Below the pieces are notes generated by a model. The model made no database searches, was not told the origin of the DNA, and worked only from the letters and a program-made list of their open reading frames with translations. A stretch of DNA of 64,000 nucleotides from Lineus longissimus (lineage: Eukaryota > Nemertea > Pilidiophora > Heteronemertea > Lineidae). The position numbers were made by a program, and so were the translations under genes. How positions within the stretch are numbered: the stretch's first letter is position 1; each line of letters opens with the position of its first letter. The stretch lies in the NCBI RefSeq assembly GCF_910592395.1, contig NC_088317.1:5892001-5956000 (forward strand). The letters are read 5' to 3'. Shown here piece after piece: positions 24,655-34,318 of this stretch.

Positions 24655-25940
24655 GGCTGATATTTTAGAATGTTCCTTTACTTCAAAGGCTTCCTTTATG
24701 CCTATTGTTGTCTAGTTAAGGCTGCCTTACAGTATTTTAGAAACAACCTTCATTTCGAAGAAAAGGCTTCCTCTCTATCGCCACCTAAGCCTAAGGTCGG
24801 CCCGTATTTAGAATGCTCCTTAAAGTTGAGGACACCTTTATTTTTGGTTAGGAAGCCCTTAAATCCTAAGGATGGTCTGGGGCTTCCTTAAGAGCGTCCT
24901 CAGAGAGCTGTTTCGGTTATTTTGTTGGTGATTTCCGAAGGAGCAACATGGGCGATTACCTAAACCGTGTAGCTAACTTAGGGAGGCTGTAGGATGTAAA
25001 CAATATTGGTGATTTGCAAGATCCAAGGATTCGTCACGTCATTTACGTTGATCCAGATAGACGTAGGAATGATAGAGAATTTAAAAAACGTTACAGATTC
25101 ACCAGAGAAGGCTTCGCCAACATTTTGGATATCCTGCAAGACGACATACCAGAGCCACCTGATAATCGTGGAAACCCGATCCCACCAAGTATTCAACTCA
25201 AAGCAGCATTGCGTTTTTATGCATGTGGTAGTTTCCAAATTGTAGCAGGGGACCTTGTGGATATTTCACAGGCTTCATTATCGAAAATCGTTGCCAAAGT
25301 TTCCTCAACAATTGCCAGGAAACGTGCCCAAATCATACGGTTTCCATCTGGTCACGCAGCAACTACTATGCAGCAAAAATTCATGGATACTGCTGGTTTT
25401 CCGCATGTTGTTGGATGTGTGGATGGTGTGCACATTCAAATTCAAGCCCCACCCGTGGAAAATAAGGAGATATATCGATGCAAAAAAGCATTCATGTCGT
25501 TGAACGTCCAGGGCATAAGTGATGCGGACCTCCGCTTCTTAAACATTGTGGCAAGATGGCCTGGTTCAACTCACGATGCTAGGATTTTTGACAACAGTCT
25601 GATTTGCAATCGGTTTGAAAACAATGAAATACCCGGGCTGTTGCTTGGTGACAAGGGATACCATGCCGACCCTTCCTGATGACACCATTTCGCAACCCGA
25701 ATAACCCGAATTACATCATGAGCCATTGTGCTCCACTTGTTAAATCAGTTTAAGGGAGGCCTTTTGTAAGGTCTTCCTCAGCAAAGGGCACCTCAAGAAG
25801 GCCTTTCACAAAAGGACACGAGGTCTCTTCTAAAAATGACAATGGATAAGGTTTCCTTAGTGAAGGAAGCCTTCCGCTAAGGTTGCCTTTTGAAAGGTGC
25901 CCTTAAGACCAAAATAAGGGAATTTTCTAAAATATCAGCC
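24655..25940 (+). mobile_element. PIF/Harbinger DNA transposon
   Basis: 1,286 bp between inverted ends GGCTGATATTTTAGAA...TTCTAAAATATCAGCC, with ATT on both sides (24652-24654 and 25941-25943), a 3-bp duplication as is usual for Harbinger. Subterminal regions carry many AAGGCTTCCTT-type words in both orientations. One transposase gene lies inside on the plus strand. No second, Myb-like Harbinger protein gene is visible. Confidence 0.9.
24950..25750 (+). pseudogene. Harbinger (HARBI1-like, DDE_Tnp_4) transposase, broken
   Basis: From ATG 24950 the frame reads MGDYLNRVANLGRL, then a TAG stop, then runs open to 25679. The open part has the HARBI1-type N-terminus (YRFTREGFANIL, LKAALRFYACG), then VGCVDGVHI (first catalytic Asp), GSTHDARIF (second Asp) and LLGDKGY. 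A one-base frameshift follows; FLMTPFRNPNNPNYIM continues in the next frame to a stop near 25,754. The region with the third acidic residue (normally in RxxVE) is missing. So there is one nonsense codon, one frameshift and a C-terminal truncation, and it should be inactive. The relatively long open frame suggests moderate age. Confidence 0.9.
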
Positions 25941-26295
25941 ATTCTCTCCGTCAGTATCAGTTTCCATGTTGTGACGTCACAATACATTATACATTGCGAT
26001 CGCGTCGTGCAATTGAACTGAAAATGGCCGCGACACAAATTTGTGGACATGGGGATAAAAGTAGAAAACTGTATGTCGTTCAGAATAAAACACTGTTTAC
26101 CAAAATGTTTTGATGCATTATTTTAACTGTGTCAAAAACGCTATTGGTGACTTAAGACACTACAAGCCTTATGATTATGAAATGACCTAGTCTATGGTTT
26201 AAATTTCGGATCATGCGCAAGGGGATGACTGCAAACATGCATGCTTAAAGGGACTACACAGAGCAAAATGTTATAACAATGATACATACAAGGGT

Positions 26296-26575
26296 CATGT
26301 AAAATTAGCGGAATTAGCGGAATGAGCGGATTCTGTACAAAATATGATATAATTTCATACAAAATGGAACTTAATGAATGCATTAAGTTTTAGTTTCTGC
26401 AGGGACAGTTTAGTTCAGTCGGTAGCCGTGCGCAGCTCTGTATTACCGTACCTCCTATCGTCTTCAGAGTACAGGCATGGCGACGATTATCGCGACAAAT
26501 ACTGGTTTTTCCAGGTAATTGAAGCCCAGAATCAGCTCATTCCGCTTATTCCACTCATTCCGCTAATTCTACATG
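26296..26575. mobile_element. Small foldback C, arms made of 9-bp GCGGAATTA-type monomers
   Basis: 280 bp. The left arm, CATGTAAAATTAGC then GGAATTAGCGGAATGAGCGG, is mirrored on the right by CCGCTTATTCCACTCATTCC and CGCTAATTCTACATG. The arms are runs of a 9-bp monomer (GCGGAATKA) rather than unique sequence. CATG stands at both ends, but because it is palindromic it may be terminus or duplication. No coding capacity. Confidence 0.7.
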
Positions 26576-27254
26576 GCCACATGCAAGCATTGTGGCCTAC
26601 AACAATACACATGGATGTATGAACAATGAGCAATGAGGAAGAGTAAGAAACTAGAAAGGGAAATAGACTCGAAATCAGTCTCCATCCAGAGTAATAAAAT
26701 ATCACAAAAAAACATGGAATTTCAAAATGTTATGAAAAAGCAAAAGAATTTCACATTATTCAACCCAAAGGCCAAGTAGACATGAGAGAATTGACTACCC
26801 CATAACAGTAATATGTAAAGTGCAAGCTCTAGTGAACTCACACAACTGTTTGACATGGGTTCATGTTTAAATTGGGAACGGGAATGCCTATTGCTTACAA
26901 GCACATAGTGTTACTTTCGACAGTATTGATGTCATCCTGCCACCACACCGTATATCTGCAGTTGAAGTCCCCGCCAATGAGGAACCTGCACAACAAAACC
27001 TGCCAATAGGGGCCCTGCAGGCAAGTGGACCATGGTTGTAATGAGAAAGTTATCAACCCCGTAAGTTCGGCTTTTTATTTATCCATCGGATAAGTAATAG
27101 GCTGGCTGTATGGAACTGATGTCACAAACTGAAAATCGATTTGCACTAAAAAGGAGTTGTATATAACTTGTTATTCGGTTGATCGACGGGTTTCTCTGTT
27201 GTTACTCCAGACTCACCTGTTCAAGGGACATTATCTGTGATAAATCAGCTGTTG

Positions 27255-27325
27255 CGCTTTAACAGCCTATCGTACTGATGAGCGCTGTACAAATGACAAA
27301 CATTATTATTATTATCATATTATTG
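27255..27325 (+). mobile_element. LINE-type 3' tail with (ATT)n
   Basis: GCGCTTTAACAGCC...GAGCGCTGTACAAATG followed by CATTATTATTATTATC. This matches the usual 3' end of CR1/L2-like elements and SINEs that share it. No RT sequence is attached, so it is a short 3' remnant. Confidence 0.55.
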
Positions 27326-27609
27326 TCATCAGATGCGATTCAACATTGATCTGTCGAAATGGACATTTGGTGGGCGACACCATTTGTTAAATGGTTATGC
27401 CTTTCGCCTTTGCATCAATTTCATGGTGAGAGTTCAGGATAGCAGGCCCTTAAAGATTTGACTTTATTATCAATGCGATTTCTTTTATCATGTTTATTGA
27501 AGATTACCATCCCCACTGATATAAGTATAAGTGGTTAGATCGCAAGTGATCAGTGCATTCCTAATGCCAACACATTTCCATCAACTTATCACAACCTCAA
27601 GACCAACGA

Positions 27610-27703
27610 GTGTGAGCCAATCAGTATAAAAGGATCGTAGCCTGTTCAATGCATATCATACTGGGGGCGGTTACGCCTCAAAGTAATGAACCAGTCTTTA
27701 ATC
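27610..27703 (+). promoter_or_regulatory. Candidate RNA polymerase II promoter and first exon
   Basis: AGCCAATCAG (CCAAT box) is followed closely by TATAAAAGG at about 27,626, then about 60 bp later ATGAACCAGTCTTTAATCG directly before a consensus splice donor GTGAGT at 27,703. If used, exon 1 would encode M-N-Q-S-L-I and end in phase 1. No matching downstream exon was recognised on this strand, so the call is tentative. Confidence 0.35.
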
Positions 27704-28099
27704 GGTGAGTCTAATATACTAGTATTCTCTTCCTGCGTGCATATTGACTGATTAGGGAAGACACCTGTAGCTTCCAGTATTATCAAATTTATATCGACAT
27801 GTGTTGTCAATAAAATCTGCTCGTTGACTGGAAATAAAGTAGTTACTGAAATTCCCGATTTCTCGGATGTACATAAGGAGCATTATTGATATGAAATTGT
27901 GTACACGTCCAAAACTGTTAAATAAACTGCGTAACAATCTCTCGCTGATTGTCGCGCGATGTAATGATTTCAAACGCTCGTGAGCTTGTTTCTATGAAAA
28001 GGACAAATGCTATTGAGGTGCCGCGAACAGAGATAACTTGGTTGCCTGTAATTTCCGGAAAGTTGGAAACCATTGAAACCTGGAAAGCTGGAAACCTGG

Positions 28100-28945
28100 A
28101 AACCTGGAATGTGAACTAGGTCTTCCTGCTAGGTGGCGCTTGTCATCCAGCTGTATCATTTAAAGGGCTCCCTGGCTGGATGGATGATGAAACAGTAACC
28201 GCTAGGTGGCGCTTGTCATCCAGCTCTGTCAGTTAAAGGGGTCTTTGGCTGGATGGATGATGTAACAGGGTACCTGCTAGGTGGCGCTTTTCATCAAGCT
28301 GTATCATTTAAAGGACTCCTTGGCTGGATGGATGATGTAACCGGGTACCTGCTAGGTGGCGCTTGTCATCCAGCTGTATCATTTAAAGGGATATTCGGCT
28401 GGATGGATGATGTAACCGGGTACCTGCTAGGTGGCCCTCGCATCCAGCTGTATCAATTAAAGGGATCTTTGGCGAGATGGGTGATGTAACCGGGTACCTG
28501 CTAGCTGGCGCTTGTCATCCAGCTGTATCATTTAAAGGGATATTCGGCTGGATGGATGATGTAACAGGGTACCTGCTAGGTGGCCCTCGCATCCAGCTGT
28601 ATCAATTAAAGGGCTCCTTGGCTGGATGGATGATTTAACAGGGTACCTGTTAGGTGGCGCTTGTCATCCACTTGTATCATTTAAAGGGATATTTGGCTGG
28701 ATGGATGATTTAACAGGGTACCTGCTAGGTGGCGCTTGTCATCCACCTGTATCATTTAAAGGGATATTCGGCTGGATGGATGATGTAACAGGGTACCTGC
28801 TAGGTGGCACTTGCATCCAGCTGTGTATCCTTTAAAGGGATATTTGGCTGGATGGATAATGTAACAGGGTACCTGCTAGGTGGCACTTGCATCCAGCTGT
28901 ATTATTTAAAGGGATCGTTGGCTGGATGGATGATGTAACGATATG
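28100..28945. repeat. Minisatellite, 11 copies of a 75-bp unit
   Basis: The word GCTAGGTGG recurs at 28128, 28201, 28276, 28351, 28426, 28500, 28575, 28649 (as GTTAGG), 28724, 28799 and 28875, spacings of 73-76 bp. Each unit contains ATCCAGCTGTATCA, TTTAAAGGG and GGCTGGATGGATGATG. Since 75 is 25 codons, some stretches are open for three to four units (MDDVTGYLLGGA...), but 73-, 74- and 76-bp units break the frame, so it is probably not coding. Confidence 0.95.
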
Positions 28946-29951
28946 CTAATTGAATAAACTTTCTTTGAACCAAACTAGTCGGTAAAATACAGCAGCAATG
29001 GTCACTCAGTGGATGGGAGCACCAGATGGGACATGCTTCGACTCTGAGGTGCTAACTAATCAATAGTCAGATAGCGTAGCCTAAGTGTTTGGATGCTACT
29101 CTCCATCACCAGTTGGTGACTCTCCATCACCAATGCGTTGGAGCATGCATAACGGACACCTAAATGCAAACTTGGACAAATATTCTAATAACAAACTGCG
29201 TGTAATCATATCCAAGATTTTGTTATGGGTCTCGAGTAAAAACAACAAAATGTAAAAAACAACAGACCTTTCATATATAACTTTCTAGGTATTTATTCAC
29301 TAACTGCATCTTAAACTACAGATGTAACATGCTACCGTACAGTACGATCACAATCTTACTTGGTGCGTCCATGTGGGGTTTGGGAGGTGGTCAGTGCATC
29401 AATCATTGGGGAATCACAATGAAAACGGAAAAAGTCCATTATACCCGAGAATACCATAGTATTTAATCAAAAGGTATTCCGCAGGTGTTGCTACATATAT
29501 GTTTTTTTTAAACAAACATGGTAAATCTGTTGATGTCGGTTTCCTTCAGTCTGGGGACAACTGTCATAATTATGGTGTTAAGCAATTTTCCTTTCGAAAA
29601 CTAATAAATCGAACATGTCAAACTTTGAACCACCCAGACAGGTACAAGAAAGGATATTCACATTTGTTTAGGGGATGATTAGAAGAATAGCATCCTATGT
29701 GAGTGTCATTTACCATCTTAGTTAAGAGGTCACACAATTGTTATGATGTGATTTCGTTTCCAGTGCGTAGCTACAAAATGGAAAGTTCAAGTGCCCTAAT
29801 ATGAAGCTGAAGAACGCTCATTGTTACCCCAGGGTTTTTACATTAAATGCTGAAAGAAATATTTGTTGAACTATGGATGAAATTGAATTTTGTGTCTTTG
29901 TATATTTTGTACTTTGGCATGTGTGTGAACACTAACATCATTATACTCTTG
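28946..29951. other. Intergenic, nothing recognised
   Basis: No coding region or repeat is evident except a small CTCCATCACCA duplication near 29,100-29,130. Confidence 0.5.
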
Positions 29952-31261
29952 TATGGAATGCCAAAGCGGAATAAACTCAACACAAGAAAATATCTCAAGA
30001 TATTCTAAATTCTCTACCAACTATCATGAACTTCAACCAAAACTTTAAAGAAACACCCTCAAAACAAAAAAAAGACGCAAGAAAGAGGAAACACCTCAAG
30101 ATAAAAAAAACCTCCCTCAAAGAAAAATAATTCGCCTCAACATTAAAAAATTCCCTCAAGATATAAAATTTCCCTCAAGATATAAAAAACTCCCTCAAGA
30201 AAAAGAATTCGCCTCAACATTAAAAAGGTCACTCAAGGCAAAACATTCCCTCAAGATATAAAAACTCTCTCAAGATATAAAAACTCCCTCAAGAAAAAGA
30301 ATTCGCCTCAACATTAAAAAAGTCCCTCAAGACAAAAAATTCCCTCAAGATATAAAAACTCCCCCAAGACTCACGTGACCAGGATCAAGAATCACGTGAC
30401 CAGGATCCGTTACCCATGTCATGGTGTCCCGGCATGATGTCCGGGCATGATGTATAATGGTGCACGTGTAGCCTATACATGTAGGCCTAGCCTTTAGCAC
30501 AGCCTATGCATGCTCACCTGCATGACCTGAATCGCTGGCGCTGCTGCTGCTGCTGTTGTCGTTGACCCCGCTGGTAGTGGTAGCTGGCGCCCTATCCCTG
30601 CCATGTACGGATGATCGAGCAGCTGCCGGACGATGCCACGTATGCCTTCGGGAGCATCGGTCGTATTACGACGGAGTTCTCTTAACAGATCCTCCATTTG
30701 AGAGTCCTGGAAGAGTCGATCAAGCTCAGCCTGCTGCATGTGCTGCCTCGCCATCCTCAAAATGTCAAAGCTGACAGCTCGCGCACCGACGTCTGACATC
30801 AGGGATTCATGCGTGTCACATGATTCTTGATCCTGGTCACCTGAGTCTTGGGGGAGTTTTTATATCTTGAGGGAATTTTTTGTCTTGAGGGACTTTTTTA
30901 ATGTTGAGGCGAATTCTTTTTCTTGAGGGAGTTTTTATATCTTGAGAGAGTTTTTATATCTTGAGGGAATTTTTTGCCTTGAGGGACCTTTTTAATGTTG
31001 AGGCGAATTATTTTTCTTGAGGGAGTGTTTTATATCTTGAGGGATTTTTTTGCCTTGAATGACTTTTTTAATGTTGAGGCGAATTATTTTTCTTTGAGGG
31101 AGGTTTTTTTTATCTTGAGGTGTTTCCTCTTTCTTGCGTCTTTTTTTGTTTTGAGGGTGTTTCTTTAAAGTTTTGGTTGAAGTTCATGATTGTTGGTAGA
31201 GAATTTAGAATATCTTGAGATATTTTCTTGTGTTGAGTTTATTCCGCTTTGGCATTCCATA
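29952..31261. mobile_element. Foldback-like element D, arms of CCCTCAAGATATAAAAACT repeats, TATGG ends, 6-bp duplication
   Basis: 1,310 bp. The ends TATGGAATGCCAAAGCGGAA...TTCCGCTTTGGCATTCCATA are exact inverted repeats, and pairing continues inward for about 450 bp on each side. The inner parts of both arms are tandem runs of about 19-22 bp monomers (CCCTCAAGATATAAAAACT and CGCCTCAACATTAAAAA). CTCTTG flanks both ends (29946-29951, 31262-31267). The loop (about 30,410-30,810) is richer in G+C and carries an exon-like ORF. The ends (TATGG) and 6-bp duplication are like those of element B. Confidence 0.9.
30518..30799 (-). CDS. Exon-like ORF in the loop of foldback D
   Basis: From ATG 30799 an open frame gives MSDVGARAVSFDILRMARQH..., with alpha-helical, charged sequence (LRELRRNTTDAPEGIRGIVRQLL) ending in a Ser/Thr/Ala run. 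It is followed at 30,517 by a consensus splice donor, ATGCAG|GTGAGC; the exon up to that point is exactly 94 codons. Base composition is clearly richer in G+C than the arms. I recognise no domain. It could be a captured host first exon, part of the autonomous element's gene, or chance. Confidence 0.4.
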
Positions 31262-31404
31262 CTCTTGCCTTATCATACTACAGAGCATTGGCTTTGTTAG
31301 CCAAGACTATTCACCGAAGTTGAAGATCACCCGCTAGAGAGGTTGGACTAACATTTGTGCCATTAAAAGCATTCAAACCTTTCCTTGTAGGGGCCTACAT
31401 GTAT

Positions 31405-31582
31405 AGGGCTGTTTAGACGACAGGCGAAAAGACCGCATCGGATCTGATCTGGAAGAATCTGGATTAAAACCACCCAAGGCGATGGTCCCTTTTTAATTTG
31501 GATGCGACCACATTGAACCGGATCTTTTTACGTTCACACGAGGCAAAATTAATCCGGATGCGGGACGCGTCTAAACGACCCT
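31405..31582. mobile_element. 178-bp MITE (AGGG-CGTTTAGACG ends)
   Basis: Left AGGGCTGTTTAGACG and right CGTCTAAACGACCCT are inverted repeats with one mismatch. The inside holds GGATCTGATCTGG and its near complements. No target duplication is clear. It abuts the next MITE without a gap. Confidence 0.7.
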
Positions 31583-31785
31583 TAAGGCAGACGTTACATA
31601 GAGCGTCATGCTTCACTCCTTACGCCTCATGCTTCACGGTTCACTCGTGAACCGAAGAATTAACAAGGTATTTCAACTTAGGCCCTCATTTTTTCCTTTG
31701 TAACAGGGCTCATTGAAATACCTTGTTAATTCTTCGATTCAAGAGTGAACCGTGAACCGTGAAGCTCTATGTAACGTCTGCCTTA
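31583..31785. mobile_element. 203-bp hairpin MITE (TAAGGCAGACGTTACATAGAG ends)
   Basis: Near-perfect inverted repeat with arms of about 80-90 bp, TAAGGCAGACGTTACATAGA...TCTATGTAACGTCTGCCTTA, and a short loop around 31,680-31,705. The left junction reads TTAAGG and the right CCTTAGG, so a TTAA duplication (Kolobok- or piggyBac-like) with one change is possible but unproven. Confidence 0.75.
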
Positions 31786-32560
31786 GGCGCACGTAAATAT
31801 AATGGCGGTGACCGACTGCCGCAACGCGATACACATGCAGGAAGTTTTCTATTTTTGTACCTAGGTGGGCTCGTGAGCCAGCACTGTGGTGTGAATGTGT
31901 CGCTTCGTGTACATGTCAGTCTGTCACTGCAATTGGGGTAATGGTGGTGACAGACTGCCACGACACAATGAAGCAATTTTTTTATTGCTGTCTGTGCGCT
32001 CATATGCATTTGATTAGAATGAACAGTGCAAAATGCATCGCTTCTCTTCGCGTACATGGCAGTATGCCACCACATCGAGACAAATACTAGTATATATTTA
32101 AATGTGTGTTGTACAGGTATATTCAAAACATCATAATCAGCACATCACCGTGGGGCATCACGTTACTACATACAACTGACAAGGCATCATTTCAAGGTAA
32201 TTTGGGTATACTGAGTTGGTTCAGAATGCAACTAATATAATGATTGAAATGTGTTTTCCCGCTTTCCGCCCCAATCTAGTGTCGTGCACATTGCTTGAAA
32301 TGATAACGGAGCTTTGGAATGACATGATGTGATGCGGATGGAACCACACTGATTCCCCACGTTGATAACAACAAAAAGATATTGTCAGAATCGAATGAAT
32401 CATGCATTGCATAATCTAATTGACAAGTGACATCATAACAATTTACAAGTACGGGCAACAGAAATTGAGGTACACAAGTTTAATACCCCAAATCTTCAAA
32501 ATACATGTAGTGTAAAATGGGTGCCCTTGCCTAGGTTTACCCGATCTAGGTTGGCAACAG

Positions 32561-32906
32561 TCAAAACCCAATGCACATTACACAACAACAAATACAACAG
32601 AATGATGATAATGATGATTTTTTTATAATATTCTTCATGAAACAGCAGCAGCAAATAAAAAAATGTACAAAAAATTTATTGGTATTGAGTACTATCATGG
32701 AATTCTTATCAAATTTCGCGTTATCCATTCACATCAAAACCCAATGCACATTAACACAACAACAAATACAACAGAATGATGATAATGATGATGTTTGATA
32801 ATATTCTTCATGAAACAACAGCAGCAAGTAAAACAATGTACAAAAATATATTGGTACAGTATTTTCCATACAATTCTTATCAAACTTTGCCTTATCCTTT
32901 CACATC
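32561..32906. repeat. Tandem duplication of about 173 bp
   Basis: TCAAAACCCAATGCACATTA at 32561 recurs at 32734, and the following text (CAACAACAAATACAACAG, ATGATGATAATGATGAT, ATATTCTTCATGAAACA) repeats in order with minor differences. Non-coding. Confidence 0.85.
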
Positions 32907-34318
32907 AAATACTTAGTACCCATAACGTAAAACAATGTAGGCCTACCGGTCTAGAAAAATCTATGGGTTTATGCCTTTGAATCAGATATAGAGACAGCAA
33001 TCCGAATGAGACATCCCTTTTACATCTATAATTGCAATGGCGGTCCCATTTACATGTACATAAGAAAGAAGGAAAAAACCTGACTTTCAGAAGTCTGGTA
33101 AAAATCCTGACTAAATTCCTGAGAAAAAATTGAAACGAACCTACATTTCAAACTCTTGGCTACACACACCCACATACACATGGAAAAAAGTCATGTTGTG
33201 GGGCAAGTGATTGACCAGTTCTTGTACAAAAAGGAAAGGTGACTTTCAACCACAAAACCAAGCACATAGCGCAAAAAATCAAAATCTACTTCTTCTTTGT
33301 ACATAAATCCTCGTATAATCACCTGGTATCATAATGATGTGCGTGTCTATAGTAGGCATTAGAAATAAATAGGGACCTATCGGAGAACGGAAAATTGTGA
33401 TGGAAAAAGTTGAGTTTTACTAACTGCTCTTTTATGCACGGTTAGCAGGCGGTTTCAGGAATGATTATCATATAGTATACATGTAGTGTGACTGTAAAAC
33501 GTCACATAGACAGCATTAACTGATGACTATTTGTAGTCGTCCCATTATAACCGTGTGGCTGCGAAAGGTTCCTATTATCACTTGGTAGCAAGAGAGCTAG
33601 TGACGAGAAATGCACTTTTAGATTTCCGTTGCACTACATGCATTTCTCACACCATCACTTGGGCTACGCGCCTGGTTTTGCTGCGTAAGGTCAGAAATAA
33701 AGAATATCTGGTAATTAGGGCAAAACAAAGTGGTTCAATTGTTTTCAACTGGCTATTTTTGGGATGTCTGAGGACTTTTTACACAAAGGGCATTTTATGT
33801 ACCTTTGAATATCCCCATACTTGCAGTAGAGCAGTCTTAAATGCTGACAAGTCAAGTATTGATGAAGACAAAACAAATGAATTCACATATATGAATTTAT
33901 TGACAATATTATTAATCAGCAAACAAAAATTGGTAATTTGCAGGAATCATATTAAAATAATGGTTTCTGCATTCAGTGCAACAATAGGTTACATGTACAT
34001 AGAACACTGACGTCCATAGTGACACGAAGTATATTCAGAGATACATGTTTTAGCAGATTAAGATCGGCAACTTGCAAGTCTACCTCCAGCACTCAATCAA
34101 ATATATCAATGGGCAGCTCTAACTCTCAGCTTCGAATACTGAGGGCTAACAACCTCTGTAATATTGTACTGTTGAAAGCGTAGCAACCACAGTACAATGA
34201 ATGGAATTATGTAAGCATGAAATCATGAAACATGTGGCTACTCGTGGTTTGAGAACAGAAATATCATTAGGATCGAGTTGATTCTAATGTTGATTTTGTT
34301 CAAAAATGTCTTGATCAA
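32907..34318. other. Intergenic, no gene recognised
   Basis: One open frame of 151 codons on the plus strand (33555-34010) starts from GTG, has no domain and no splice context, and is not called. Nothing else stands out. Confidence 0.5.

Noticed and set aside
28253-28835. A gene for a 25-residue repeat protein
   Set aside because: The 73-, 74- and 76-bp units break the frame and no start, splice or signal context is present.
28100-28945. CRISPR-like array
   Set aside because: Whole 75-bp units are repeated without unique spacers; it is a eukaryotic minisatellite.
33555-34010. 151-codon plus-strand open frame
   Set aside because: Starts at GTG, has no recognisable domain, no splice sites and composition like its surroundings.
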